Part shown: positions 6,410-15,208 of the stretch, in pieces | Position numbering within the stretch: the first letter of the stretch is position 1 | Layout of the letters: the number at the start of each line of letters is the position of its first letter | Assembly: GCA_964582065.1 (NCBI GenBank) | Contig: CAZOQG010000006.1 | Location: 1-33,985 of the forward strand | Direction: 5' to 3' | DNA: 33,985 bases | Source: JACNFS01 sp964582065 | GTDB taxonomy: Bacteria; Chloroflexota; Dehalococcoidia; GIF9; UBA5629 | Made by a program: the position numbers and the translations under genes | Notes under the pieces: generated by a model | What the model was told of the DNA's origin: nothing | The model's input: the letters and a program-made list of their open reading frames with translations, nothing else | Database searches by the model: none

Positions 6410-8242
6410 CTACATTGAAACGGCAGATTTCAATCCGACCACTCTATAAACGGCAACTGGTTCCGCTTTGCCCTTAAAAGATTGACGCTCCAGCTCCTCG
6501 ACCTCCACATAGTCCTTTACCTGACGGTAGGTCTCAGCTCCAATCCAGACTTCACCACCAGGGGTAGCACCGCAAATACGGGCGGCCAGGTTGACTGCAT
6601 CACCAATGACGGTGTATTCAGCGCGCCCCGATGAACCCACATTACCAGCTACTGCCTCACCGGTATTGATACCGATGCCAAACTGCACCCGAGGCAGCGA
6701 AGGGTCATCGTGTTGTCTATCCATAATCGCACGCTGTGCCTCCCAGGCCGCCTTGACTGCTAACTTGGCGTGCTCCTGCTGAAACTGCGGAGCGTTCCAC
6801 ACCGCCATTATATTGTCGCCGGCGAACTTATTGACCATGCCGTCATTATCGAGAACCCGTTCTATCATGATTGACAGGTAATTGTTAAGCATGTCGACGA
6901 TGTCTCCAGGAGACATCTGCTCGCTCATCTGAGTAAAGCCACGGATGTCGGCAAAGAGCACCGATACAGTCCTCTGCTCGCCGCCGAGCTCAAGCTTGCC
7001 AGCATTAGCCATTTCAAGGATTTCCGTTGCTACCGGGTGCGAAACATACCTGCCAAAGAGGTCTTTGATAAGCCGCCTGTCAGATTGCTCGGCGACTACG
7101 GCACAGAGGACATTGGTAACATAGGCTACGGGCAGCAACATCAGCGGATGAAGAACATTCAGCACATAGCCGCTATCAAAGGCGAGAAAAACAGCTACCA
7201 GGTAGCCAGCAAACAATCCCGCCACCAACATCCCTCCCCACTTCAGTTTGAGGCGAGGCAAAGCGAACCCGGTAATTGCCACTAGAAGCAACATGACCAT
7301 TAAAGTGACGCTCCAGTCAGTATCTACCAAGAACCGCTGTCTGAGCACAGTATCCATCACGTTGGCATGAATCCATACTCCGGGCATCTTACTCACTGAT
7401 ACGGGAGTAAACCAGGTATCCAGTTCAGCAGTAGCCGTCATACCAACAAGAACAACCTTGTGCTTAACCACTGACGGGTCGAAATTACCCTCAATGATAT
7501 CGCCATAGGAAAGAGTCACATAGCCTTTGTCAGCGGCAGTGAAGTTTATTCGAAGCCGGCTGAAAGCGTCTACCGGAATATCACGGTCAAGCAAGTGCAG
7601 TTTGCTGTCCTGCAACAGGTATTCCTGAGGAAGCGGCTTGGAAAACAGGGCATGAAGCATAGCCAGGGCAAAAGCAGGATAAGTCTGTCCCGAACTATCC
7701 TTGACCAGCAGCGGTAGCCGCCGCACCACGCCGTCACCGTCGGAAACTACATTGGCATGGCCCAAGCTGAGGCAGGCCTGCTCCAGGGTAGCCGTTGGCA
7801 ACAAGAAATGCTCATAGGTAACCTCAGACCGAGTTGGGGGTAAAGGCTCAACGCCAACCACCGGCAGGATAACATTCCCGGCTGCCTCCACCGCTTTTGC
7901 CAAAACTAGGTCATCAGATGAGGTATCAGCGAAAAGTATGTCAAGTCCGATTACCCTGGCACCAGACTGACTTAAGTTATCAATGGCTTGAGCGTGGAGG
8001 CTGCGTCGCCACTCCGACCACTTACCATAGGTTTCAAGCGTAGCATCGTCAATGCCAACTATGACAATATTCGGCGAAGCTGGTTCAGGCACAAACAACT
8101 GGTCGGAGAGCCGCCAGTTGATAGCAGTAAACGGTTGAATCAAGATAGCCAGCAGAGTAAACAGGCACCCCACGCCCACCACTATGCCGGTGTGAGCTAG
8201 TCGGCGAGATTGACTCTTACTCATTCTACTCAACAACGACAT
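6410..8242 (-). CDS. CHASE2-domain class III adenylate cyclase
   Basis: 610 residues in order: a first membrane helix (about 17-36), an extracytoplasmic CHASE2 sensor (about 40-300, with IVIVGIDDATLETYG and VIGLDILFAD, both typical CHASE2 strands), three closely spaced membrane helices (about 315-390), a short linker, and a class III cyclase domain with VLFADIRGFT (first metal Asp), NKFAGDNIMAVWNAP (second metal Asp) and YTVIGDAVNLAARI. The Lys in VNKF and the Asp in VIGD are the adenine-selecting residues, so cAMP is the likely product. The gene is alone on its strand; no cAMP receptor is seen nearby. The ligand of the sensor is unknown. Confidence 0.92.
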   Translation of the reverse strand: MSLLSRMSKSQSRRLAHTGIVVGVGCLFTLLAILIQPFTAINWRLSDQLFVPEPASPNIVIVGIDDATLETYGKWSEWRRSLHAQAIDNLSQSGARVIGLDILFADTSSDDLVLAKAVEAAGNVILPVVGVEPLPPTRSEVTYEHFLLPTATLEQACLSLGHANVVSDGDGVVRRLPLLVKDSSGQTYPAFALAMLHALFSKPLPQEYLLQDSKLHLLDRDIPVDAFSRLRINFTAADKGYVTLSYGDIIEGNFDPSVVKHKVVLVGMTATAELDTWFTPVSVSKMPGVWIHANVMDTVLRQRFLVDTDWSVTLMVMLLLVAITGFALPRLKLKWGGMLVAGLFAGYLVAVFLAFDSGYVLNVLHPLMLLPVAYVTNVLCAVVAEQSDRRLIKDLFGRYVSHPVATEILEMANAGKLELGGEQRTVSVLFADIRGFTQMSEQMSPGDIVDMLNNYLSIMIERVLDNDGMVNKFAGDNIMAVWNAPQFQQEHAKLAVKAAWEAQRAIMDRQHDDPSLPRVQFGIGINTGEAVAGNVGSSGRAEYTVIGDAVNLAARICGATPGGEVWIGAETYRQVKDYVEVEELERQSFKGKAEPVAVYRVVGLKSAVSM

Positions 8243-8664
8243 CTAACTGGCTTCACCGGAGATAGGACATTAGCCATAAATAGTGGTGACGTCCGCAAGC
8301 TCTGGAGTCTGGCTGGGATCGGTGGTGGAGGGACAAGCTCTATATTTGATGAAGCGCTGGCCGCGTGCTGACCAGCTAGACGTTGTCACTTATCAATCCT
8401 CTCTCGCATGTCTGGCTGTGTTTCTCTTAGCCTGGATTTCGTGCTTCAACTTGCAACGGGGCAACTCTCATCCCTCATCGCTCCGGGCACCGATGATACT
8501 CTCATGGCCTTTGGCCGTCAAGCCTGCTCGCCGCCCCACAGCAATCCTACGGAGTCCGAACTCTACGGCCGCCGCACCCAACACCTGGACGGATAGATTT
8601 GCTTTGCTGTATCCACAAAAGGGTGCCAGGAGACATGGGCATTCCATTTCGCCTCCGCCAGATG
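8243..8664. other. Gene-free stretch upstream of the cyclase
   Basis: About 420 bases between the divergent cyclase gene and the next promoter hold no frame with a ribosome-binding site or recognisable protein. Two overlapping plus-strand frames here have no family resemblance and a skewed Ser/Pro/Arg composition typical of chance. I see no repeat or RNA structure that I could defend. Confidence 0.4.
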
Positions 8665-8670
8665 TATAAT
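8665..8670 (+). promoter_or_regulatory. Possible sigma-70 -10 element
   Basis: A perfect TATAAT lies 43 bases before the ATG at 8714, placing a transcription start near 8677. The -35 region at 17-base spacing (TTCCAT) is poor, so the promoter is tentative. The same TGTATAATCA context recurs at 24809-24818 before another gene. Confidence 0.35.
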
Positions 8671-8713
8671 CACGGCAGGTACAGACTAACCAGACCGATT
8701 TAGGAGGGTGGGA

Positions 8714-9406
8714 ATGGCTATAGAGTGGGCAGCCATAATAGCTCCTGCTGCTGTTGTATCAGCGTCGATTGCCATCGGGGCTTTCACGTACGCAGTCAGG
8801 AATGCGAGAAAACAAACAGAGAAGTTCGCTGCTCAAACGGAGACTCTGTCTGCCCAGACTGAGCTTCTGAGGAAACAACTGCATGGTGAGGTTTACGATG
8901 AGGCCAAGGTGAATGACTTGCATTTCCTCGTGCCGGCGAAGTGTCAACACGAAGTTGAAGGCTTCGAACAAAAGGACGAAGAGGAAATCTCATTAGGCGA
9001 GTATGTCGCTATACCCGTTGGTTTGGAACGCGTGCTGCACATATGTTGGGAAATGGCCGAAACTCAGACTTTGAGAGGCTACAGGTTGGGATTTGAAGGC
9101 AACTATCAAAGCAAGCCCGAGATAGTAGGTACGGAGCATGCTTTCACAAAGCAGGTTTTTCAAGCGTACGCTAACGACGAGTACATTGACTGGAACGGAG
9201 ATTTTCACCGAGAATATGCACGTCAGCTAAGATGTCCCAAGGGCTCATACCATTATGCCGCACTCAGAGTTAAAGGGATGGTAGAGGGGAAGTATTTCAT
9301 GCATATCCGGGTGAGGGTGGATGAAGCACCAAAGCCTTTTGAAGGGAAACTAGCAGTAGATTGCCTTGGCAAACCCAATGATTGGGCAAAACAGCACTGG
9401 TGCTGA
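8714..9406 (+). CDS. Hypothetical membrane-anchored protein
   Basis: 230 residues that I do not recognise. Residues about 3-25 form one hydrophobic helix (IEWAAIIAPAAVVSASIAIG), followed by a short coiled-coil-like stretch with repeated QTE(K/T/L) units (about 33-58), then a soluble domain of mixed strands and helices ending in WC. This layout is like small single-helix proteins with a cytoplasmic domain. The ATG at 8714 is preferred: GGAGGG at 8703-8708 is correctly spaced, whereas a GTG at 8708 would overlap it. It is monocistronic; the next gene starts more than 400 bases downstream. No function is proposed. Confidence 0.7.
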   Translation: MAIEWAAIIAPAAVVSASIAIGAFTYAVRNARKQTEKFAAQTETLSAQTELLRKQLHGEVYDEAKVNDLHFLVPAKCQHEVEGFEQKDEEEISLGEYVAIPVGLERVLHICWEMAETQTLRGYRLGFEGNYQSKPEIVGTEHAFTKQVFQAYANDEYIDWNGDFHREYARQLRCPKGSYHYAALRVKGMVEGKYFMHIRVRVDEAPKPFEGKLAVDCLGKPNDWAKQHWC

Positions 9407-9842
9407 CAACTCGAGTGGTGCTCAGAAGCGAAGTCAACAAGCCGAAACTCTCCTCCGCGGCATGCGTTTGCAGTTAGGACGCACGCTGTCTCCGACTTCG
9501 ATATTTGCAGCGCCAGCCTCTCCGAGTTCGCCTAGCCAGACTATAGCTTGCTGCAATCCTACTCTCGCCTGCCCCAGCCATCAATGCCCTGTAGCACATT
9601 GCCCCACTAGCCGCTCACCCTTTAGATTCGCCTCCGAGGAATCTTGTATCAACATTCGTGAACTCTACTTCGTCGTCTCCTTTGTGTAACGGATGGCATA
9701 GCATTTTAAGTTATCGCAGAACAGCTTGTCTCCTTGAACACTGACGGCTGAGATGGGCTGCGCTAGAATATTGTTTGACTAGGCGACCGAGCAGGGAAAC
9801 ACATTACTTCCAGCGGGCAGTGGACGAAGGGAGTACCTGACA
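9407..9842. other. Gene-free stretch before the HEAT-repeat gene
   Basis: About 435 bases with no supportable gene. On the minus strand a short frame in about 9440-9560 reads protein-like (a GLQQAIVWLGELGEAG segment) but is broken by stops, has no start signal and I cannot assign it. It may be debris of a lost gene. No repeat or terminator is clear. Confidence 0.35.
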
Positions 9843-10235
9843 ATGGGAAAAAAGGAGATGGAGAACTATATCGACCGGGTGAAGTTCGGGCGCTCGTACA
9901 GAAAATACGCCAAGGACTTAGCCAAGTTTGGTGATGGTCTCGTCTCCGATCTCATCAAGGTGTTCAAGGAGAGTGACGAGGACGTGCGCCGAGCAGCCGC
10001 CTCGTCCCTGGGTGACGTTGGGCCTGATGCCAGGGCGGCTGTGCCCGACCTCAGCGTAGCGCTTAAGGACGAGCACTGCGAAGTGCGCAAAGCAGCTGTT
10101 GACGCCTTGCGCAAAATCGGTCCTGACGCCGAGGCTGCCGTGCCCGCCCTTATCGAGGTAACCAACAAGGACACGGATGCTGACGTACGCCACGCAGCCG
10201 ACTGGGCTCTAATGAACATTCGGCGAAAAGAGTGA
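9843..10235 (+). CDS. HEAT-repeat protein
   Basis: 130 residues made of about three HEAT/PBS-lyase-type repeats after a 30-residue N-terminal helix region. The repeats show the pattern VRRAAASSLGDVGPDARAAV, then EVRKAAVDALRKIGPDAEA, then DVRHAADWALMNI, each with a D..VR.AA..AL..IG core. Such proteins are helical scaffolds for protein-protein contacts, or are related to bilin lyase-like domains; no catalytic residues are expected. GGGAG lies about ten bases upstream of the ATG. The gene stands alone, so a partner cannot be inferred. Confidence 0.8.
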   Translation: MGKKEMENYIDRVKFGRSYRKYAKDLAKFGDGLVSDLIKVFKESDEDVRRAAASSLGDVGPDARAAVPDLSVALKDEHCEVRKAAVDALRKIGPDAEAAVPALIEVTNKDTDADVRHAADWALMNIRRKE

Positions 10236-10453
10236 GGAGAACGGCACAACATTTCAAACCGTTCCAGATTCCAGAGACCCGTGGGGAAGCTGTTACTGAG
10301 TAGCAGTGTGACAATCGTCGGCCATTGATAGAAAGCTTTGGAGTTTCCTGGGAGCTTGTCCTTGGGGGGCTACTTCATATTCCTCAATTCGCCGGTACGT
10401 ACACGGATGGATGGCCAGAAAGATACGGAAACTTGGCCAAGATACCAGACATT

Positions 10454-10831
10454 TCACTTTAAGTATGGGATGATGAAGCGGTAGGCTTCATGCGCCTTGT
10501 CAGCACCGCGAAACTCGAACTCGTAATAGGCATTACCTGTAGTGTGGATACCAATTGTGCTGCTGGAAAAGAAGCCTCGCCCTGTAAGCAGTCCGCTCTT
10601 ATCTTCACTGCTAATAGCAGCGATTTGGCTGTGGGGCACGGTGACCATAGCCTTCTTCTTGCGCATGAACTGCTTGTCATAGAATATGATCCGCCGGTCA
10701 GTGATGCCGATAAAACCAGTGCCGGCCCCCTTGCAATCGTAAACTGCATAAAGTGTCTCTCCTGGCAAGACCCAACCCTGTGTTTTCTCTAATTGCTCCT
10801 TCTTGTCGAATATCACTTGTTGAGTCGACAT
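10454..10831 (-). CDS. Bacterial PH-domain-like protein
   Basis: 125 residues resembling small bacterial PH-like proteins. After an N-terminal helix come strands ETLYAVYDCKG, GTGFIGITDRRIIFYDK and then VTVPHSQIAAISSEDKSG, the usual sequence of a PH-like barrel: a G(Y/F)IGITD(R/K)R(L/I)IF strand followed by a (V/I)P..QI..I strand. It closes with a helix EAYRFIIPYL. There is no membrane segment. Function in these proteins is generally unknown; membrane or protein binding is assumed. The ATG at 10831 has a strong GGGAGGT upstream. It lies 24 bases downstream of the nitrilase gene on the same strand and could be co-transcribed with it. Confidence 0.65.
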   Translation of the reverse strand: MSTQQVIFDKKEQLEKTQGWVLPGETLYAVYDCKGAGTGFIGITDRRIIFYDKQFMRKKKAMVTVPHSQIAAISSEDKSGLLTGRGFFSSSTIGIHTTGNAYYEFEFRGADKAHEAYRFIIPYLK

Positions 10832-10855
10832 TCTAACCTCCCTGATGCTTCCATT

Positions 10856-11707
10856 CTACAATGAGGTAATTGACGACGCCTGACATACAAGGCTATAGAA
10901 CTCAGGCTTCCGGTCGTTGATAAAATCGACTTCATGCTGCCCCGGGACAATTACAAAACGCTTTCGTCGGGCTTCCGCGGGTTCGACCTCCGCGTAAAGG
11001 ATATCCTCCTGATTACGCTTGCCTTTTGCCAGAGAACGACCAAACCAATGAGCGATGGTGCTGCCACCGAAGAACCTGGTTCCTCGCTCCTTGCCAACGC
11101 GGTTCACTGCAACACAAAAAACGCGGTTCTCAATGGCTCTCGTGGGGACGATATAGTCAGGGTAGACTTTACCAGTCTCAGGCCAATTGGCGGGGAAAAC
11201 TAGCACGTCAGCCCCTTGCAGCGCTAGAACCCGAGAATGTTCAGCAAACATGAGATCGTAGCAGATACCTAGCCCGATCTTGCCCACCTCGGTGTCGTAG
11301 ACGGTTGGAGGCAGGTCACCACGGTCCAGGAAACGGTCAACCCCGAGATAAGGAAGGTGAATCTTGCGATGCTTCCCCACCAGACCTTGGGGACCAATCA
11401 GCACTGCCGAGTTGTAACACCTGTCTCCATCTCTCTCGAGGAGACCAACGACGACATAGACATTCAGCTCCCGACAGGCGTCGGTGATTTCTTCTGTGCT
11501 GGGGCCGAGAATCGGTTCAGCAACAGGAAGCGCCTCCTCGAGGCTGGAAAAACAATACCCCGTCAAGGCACATTCGGGAAGGACAATGAGCCTAGCCCCC
11601 TCTTTGGCAGTAAGCTCTATTAGTTCAAGGCATCTCGCCAGGTTCCTCTCCCTCTCCAGGATTTTGGGCTCCATTTGCAAGCCGGCAATCTTCACTTTGT
11701 CATCCAT
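10856..11707 (-). CDS. Carbon-nitrogen hydrolase (nitrilase/amidase superfamily)
   Basis: 283 residues from the chosen start. The catalytic triad is visible: Glu45 in VLPECALTGY, Lys115 in KHRKIHLPYLG, and Cys149 in LGICYDLMF. This layout is typical of the nitrilase superfamily branch that includes omega-amidase, N-carbamoyl-type amidases and related enzymes; the substrate is an amide or carbamoyl compound and is not fixed by sequence. Several in-frame starts lie close together (11725, 11722, 11713, 11707). GGAGG at about 11716-11720 is spaced correctly only for 11707, giving MDDKVKIAGLQ. It follows nadE on the same strand after about 260 bases. A diverged copy of its first 25 codons lies upstream of nadE. 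Confidence 0.85.
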   Translation of the reverse strand: MDDKVKIAGLQMEPKILERERNLARCLELIELTAKEGARLIVLPECALTGYCFSSLEEALPVAEPILGPSTEEITDACRELNVYVVVGLLERDGDRCYNSAVLIGPQGLVGKHRKIHLPYLGVDRFLDRGDLPPTVYDTEVGKIGLGICYDLMFAEHSRVLALQGADVLVFPANWPETGKVYPDYIVPTRAIENRVFCVAVNRVGKERGTRFFGGSTIAHWFGRSLAKGKRNQEDILYAEVEPAEARRKRFVIVPGQHEVDFINDRKPEFYSLVCQASSITSL

Positions 11708-11968
11708 TGCCATTGCCTCCATCATATTTCAAACGCTTCTGAGAATGTTGTTCTGGAGACTGAGTGCCATAAGAATGAAGCGAATTGGTGACAGGAAGCT
11801 AGACGGAAAACTCAGCCAGAGGTTCAATGCTGTAGGGTTACAATATCTCAGCGAACACCCTCAAAAACACTGCAAATAGGTCTCACCGCTCTTGAAAGGG
11901 GCAGAAGAGAAAGTCTATTCAGAACCGCCAGTGTCCAACCTTTGGTCAAGGTGCACTCTCCGACATCT
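11708..11968. other. Intergenic stretch between nadE and the nitrilase gene
   Basis: About 260 bases with no gene I can support on either strand. It carries the ribosome-binding region of the nitrilase gene at its left end. No intrinsic terminator for nadE is recognisable. Confidence 0.35.
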
Positions 11969-13723
11969 TTACCACTCCTTGAATCTATTTGTGATGGGCA
12001 AGCGCCTGTCCCGACCGAAAGCTCGAGGAGTTATCTTGACCCCAGGTGGCGCCTGGCGACGCTTATACTCGCTGGTGTCAACCAACTGAGCGGCGCGCCT
12101 TACCACGTCTTCATCGATTCCCATGGCAATAATCTGGTCTATGCTCCTATCCTCCTCAACGTAGGCTGTTAGGACACGGTCGAGCACGTCATATGGGGGC
12201 AGGGTGTCAGTATCCCACTGGTGGGCCCTTAATTCGGCCGAAGGCGACTTGCCTATGACAGCAGACGGTATTAGCTCATACCTGGCTAGCGAGTTCCGAT
12301 ACCTGGCGAGCTTGTAGACCATAATTTTGTACACATCCTTTATCACTGCAAAGCCGCCCGCCATGTCACCACATGATGTGCTGTAGCCGGTGGCCAATCT
12401 ACTCTTGTTCCCCGTAGTTAGAACCAGCCAGCCGAACTTGTTTGATAACGCCATGAGTATGGCACCTCTGATACGAGCTTGAATGTTCTCCTCAGCCACA
12501 TTCTCCTCAGTTCCTTCAAAAGGCGCGGCTAGCTCTTCCAAATAGGTTTGGAAAATCTTATCAATAGGAATAGTCATCAGTTCGATGCCCAGACTCTGGG
12601 ATAACAAGGCGGCATCTGACGTACTGGCAGGAGAAGAGTACCTGGAAGGCATAGTCACTCCAACCACGCTTGATGGCCCAAGCGCATCGGTGGCAATCGT
12701 TGCCACTAAACTGGAGTCAATTCCGCCGGAAAGCCCTATCACCACCTTGTCAAAGCCGTTCTTGCGTACATAGTCGCGTGTGCCCAGCATCAGCGCGCCG
12801 TAGATCTCTTGCAGAAGACTGTGCCGACGAAGTTTCCTCGGCTTAAGCGCTGGTTTCATACCGGCCGCAGGCTCTTCAGATACTAGTATTCTGGCCGCGC
12901 GCCACTGTTGCTCCTTCAGCAGCAGCGTCGCCTTTCTCCACCTGGGGTCTTGGAGGCGTGCCCGAAAGACCGCCTCGACATCAAGATCAACTATGACTAG
13001 GTCTTCTTCGAATTGCTTGCCTTCGGCAAGCAGCAAGCCCTTTTCATCTACCACTATGCTGTTGCCATCAAAAACCAACTGGTCTTGCCCACCCACCAGA
13101 TTATTGTAAACGACGATAGCGACATTGTCCGCGGCACGACTCTCGATCATGCTCTCTCTCAAGTACCTCCTACCACGGTGATACGGCCTGCCGACGTGAT
13201 ATGGCGAAGCACTTATGTTAACTAGCACCTCCGCTCCCGAGTAGGCTTGTGCAGTAGCTGGCCCAGCCTGGTACCAGATGTCCTCGCAAATGGTGATGCC
13301 GACTCCAACGCCACAGATAACATAAACAGGACACTCACTGCCCTCACGGAAGTAGCGATCCTCATCACAAACACCGTAGTTGGGCAGATATATCTTGTGA
13401 TAGACACCAGCAAGCTTGCCATCATGGATCACGGCAGCAGCGTTATAGATATCATCTTCGGCATCAACAAAGCCAACTACAATGGCAAGCCCGGATGAAG
13501 CGGCTATCACCTTGTCGAGACACCGCCGGTTCTCCTCAATGAAATGTGGCTTGAACAGGAGGTCCTCTGGCGGATAGCCGCAGATAGCAAGCTCAGGGAA
13601 GGTGAGAAGGTCGACACCCAGCACCTTGGCTTCGGCAACAGCTTCCAAAATCTTCTGCGTGTTACCGTCAAAATCACCTACGGTAGCGTTGATCTGGGCC
13701 ATACCAATTCGTAGTTGGCGCAT
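11969..13723 (-). CDS. nadE: Glutamine-dependent NAD+ synthetase
   Basis: 584 residues with the two expected halves. The N-terminal nitrilase-fold glutaminase shows Glu44 (TFPELAICGY), Lys110 (YHKIYLPNYG) and Cys146 (ITICEDIWY). The C-terminal ammonia-dependent synthetase has the P-loop-like SGGIDSS at 332-338 and the TTGNKS and GDMAGGFAVIKDV segments. It makes NAD from deamido-NAD, ATP and glutamine in the cytoplasm. The start at 13723 has AGGAGGAG five bases away. Odd point: the residue after TGNKS, normally Glu (TGNKSE), is Arg here, and the following GY.TLYGDM appears as GYSTSCGDM. It lies inside a minus-strand run with other amide-nitrogen enzymes. Confidence 0.95.
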   Translation of the reverse strand: MRQLRIGMAQINATVGDFDGNTQKILEAVAEAKVLGVDLLTFPELAICGYPPEDLLFKPHFIEENRRCLDKVIAASSGLAIVVGFVDAEDDIYNAAAVIHDGKLAGVYHKIYLPNYGVCDEDRYFREGSECPVYVICGVGVGITICEDIWYQAGPATAQAYSGAEVLVNISASPYHVGRPYHRGRRYLRESMIESRAADNVAIVVYNNLVGGQDQLVFDGNSIVVDEKGLLLAEGKQFEEDLVIVDLDVEAVFRARLQDPRWRKATLLLKEQQWRAARILVSEEPAAGMKPALKPRKLRRHSLLQEIYGALMLGTRDYVRKNGFDKVVIGLSGGIDSSLVATIATDALGPSSVVGVTMPSRYSSPASTSDAALLSQSLGIELMTIPIDKIFQTYLEELAAPFEGTEENVAEENIQARIRGAILMALSNKFGWLVLTTGNKSRLATGYSTSCGDMAGGFAVIKDVYKIMVYKLARYRNSLARYELIPSAVIGKSPSAELRAHQWDTDTLPPYDVLDRVLTAYVEEDRSIDQIIAMGIDEDVVRRAAQLVDTSEYKRRQAPPGVKITPRAFGRDRRLPITNRFKEW

Positions 13724-13879
13724 ACTAACTCCTCCTGATGTGAGGGACTACATGTGTTTCACTCGTGACACCCGTTCCGAGTCCCAATGAGACAACCTCT
13801 TCCCTGGCCACCTCGGCACTGATGATACCCCTAGGGCACCTAGCTGTCAACCTTGCTGGGAAGCCCGAAAGCAGCCCAC

Positions 13880-13970
13880 GGCATCCTGCCAGGTTCCTCT
13901 CCTTGTCCAAGATTCTGGGCTCCATTTGCAAGCCGTCGATCTTCGCTTTTTCATCCATCGCCATTGCCTG
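13880..13970 (-). pseudogene. Truncated duplicate of the nitrilase gene 5' end
   Basis: About 90 bases match, with roughly a dozen differences by eye, the start of the intact nitrilase gene at 11630-11720. The conceptual peptide MDEKAKIDGLQMEPRILDKE then RNLAGC parallels MDDKVKIAGLQMEPKILERE then RNLARC. After that Cys the frame stays open but no longer matches: the catalytic Glu, Lys and Cys segments are absent, and the frame ends about 150 bases later just before nadE. It is a partial duplication or the relic of a second nitrilase gene that once preceded nadE. Confidence 0.7.
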
Positions 13971-14107
13971 CGCTGACTTCCGGACGCTAAAGCTCGCTCC
14001 TTTCGTCACACGATGCTCCACTGTTTTCGCGGAGCGAGAGTAAGGGCCAACATTGTTTACTACGCCTGTTTCACCATGTGTCCCATCTTGGTGGCGTCGA
14101 ACACGTT

Positions 14108-14956
14108 TCACACGGTTAACTGCATACCATCATAGGCAAAGCGAATCCTCTGGTTTTTCGACTCCAGAGCACGATAATCGTCATAGCTCCGGTTCCAGTA
14201 CTCCTCCAGATGAACAAAGACAACCCTCTTGGCCCCGAGACGTGCAGCCAGATCCAGGGTTTGCTCATATGTGTACAAGGTCGTTCTGGAGATATGGTTA
14301 GCCGGGTACTTGAAACTATGTTTCAACCCTCCCTCAAATATCCCCGGCTGGATAATTAAAAGGTCGGCTTGTTGAACCTCATTCCGATGCTCTGGGAAGG
14401 GCTTGATGTCGCAGGGAGCATAGACGACCTTGCGCCCCGACTTTTCAAAGACGTAAATGAAGGTGAACTGGGAGCCTCGGTCAACAGGGATAGCCGTGAT
14501 GTCAACGTCTCCAATCTGTACCTTGTCCTGAAAAACCGTGAGCCGTACAAAACCGCTTTCCTGATAGAAATCCATCACAGGACCGTACTGAGACCGGATC
14601 TTACTCACGCTCACGCTCAGCTGTTCGGGGAGCAGCAAACAAATTTGTTTTCTTGGATAGGCACGCCAGGAGCGGAAATCCAGCGCAAGCTGTTCCACCA
14701 CCCGGAAGCCCTCCACGTGATCAGGGTCCAAGTGAGTGAAGGTCAGATAATCGACACGGCGGATTGGCGAGCGATTCAACAGGCTCACAATCTCCGCCGG
14801 TGTGTCAATCAACAGGTTGATATCATGAAGAAAAGCAGCCGGTCCTGCCCTGGCATAAGGAGCGCCTTTCTTCCTGGCTTCCTGGCAGACCCGGCATCGG
14901 CAAAGCGGTTTGGGGATGACCATGCACCCCGCAGAACCCAAGATAGTCCATCTCAT
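14108..14956 (-). CDS. MBL-fold metallo-hydrolase (PhnP-like)
   Basis: 282 residues. It starts MRWTILGSAGCMVIPKPLCR, followed by a CRVC pair: the Cys-rich N-terminus (C..P...C.C..C) is typical of PhnP-like phosphodiesterases and relatives, where it binds a structural zinc. The metal-binding motif reads THLDPDHVEG at about residues 76-85, so the usual HxHxDH is HxDxDH. Later ligands are likely in the VYAPCDIKP segment and the C-terminal VVFVHLEEYWN. PhnP cleaves cyclic phosphodiesters; this protein's substrate is unknown. A GTG at 14962 is in frame, but ATG 14956 matches the family start. It lies 11 bases downstream of an asparagine-synthetase remnant. Confidence 0.8.
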   Translation of the reverse strand: MRWTILGSAGCMVIPKPLCRCRVCQEARKKGAPYARAGPAAFLHDINLLIDTPAEIVSLLNRSPIRRVDYLTFTHLDPDHVEGFRVVEQLALDFRSWRAYPRKQICLLLPEQLSVSVSKIRSQYGPVMDFYQESGFVRLTVFQDKVQIGDVDITAIPVDRGSQFTFIYVFEKSGRKVVYAPCDIKPFPEHRNEVQQADLLIIQPGIFEGGLKHSFKYPANHISRTTLYTYEQTLDLAARLGAKRVVFVHLEEYWNRSYDDYRALESKNQRIRFAYDGMQLTV

Positions 14957-14966
14957 GCGCACGGAT

Positions 14967-15173
14967 TCAGATTATGAGCTCGCTCGCCTGGCGGCGGAAG
15001 AAATCTGGCCTAGCCGGATCCCACCTGCCTACCAACCCGTCGAAAGTGGGTCCGGGGAATGTCCTCTTGAAAATCCGATAGTAATATGGCTTGTCAACAG
15101 ACGCCAGCCATGGGTTACCTTCTATCCTGTTATGCTCTGCCACCCAGGAAATTGGCAATTGCCCCATGTACAC
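14967..15173 (-). pseudogene. C-terminal remnant of a second asparagine synthetase
   Basis: A 68-codon frame whose middle part, KPYYYRIFKRTFPG then FDGLVGRWDPAR (about 15011-15092), matches the extreme C-terminus of AsnB proteins, which end with a (Y)YYR.IFEE.FPG...VGRW.P pattern. The neighbouring intact gene ends with IYYYEEFLRRFPS and VRWDPFK at the same place. The frame has no credible start or AsnB domain upstream, so it is the tail of a deleted tandem copy rather than an independent gene. It ends 11 bases before the MBL-hydrolase gene. Confidence 0.6.
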
Positions 15174-15208
15174 AGCTTTCTGACAAGTGTTGCCTAATTA
15201 CATTTGTA

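Noticed and set aside
8283..8669. A 128-codon plus-strand frame before the unknown membrane-anchored protein
   Set aside because: No start signal, Ser/Pro/Arg-rich chance composition, ends over the probable promoter of the next gene.
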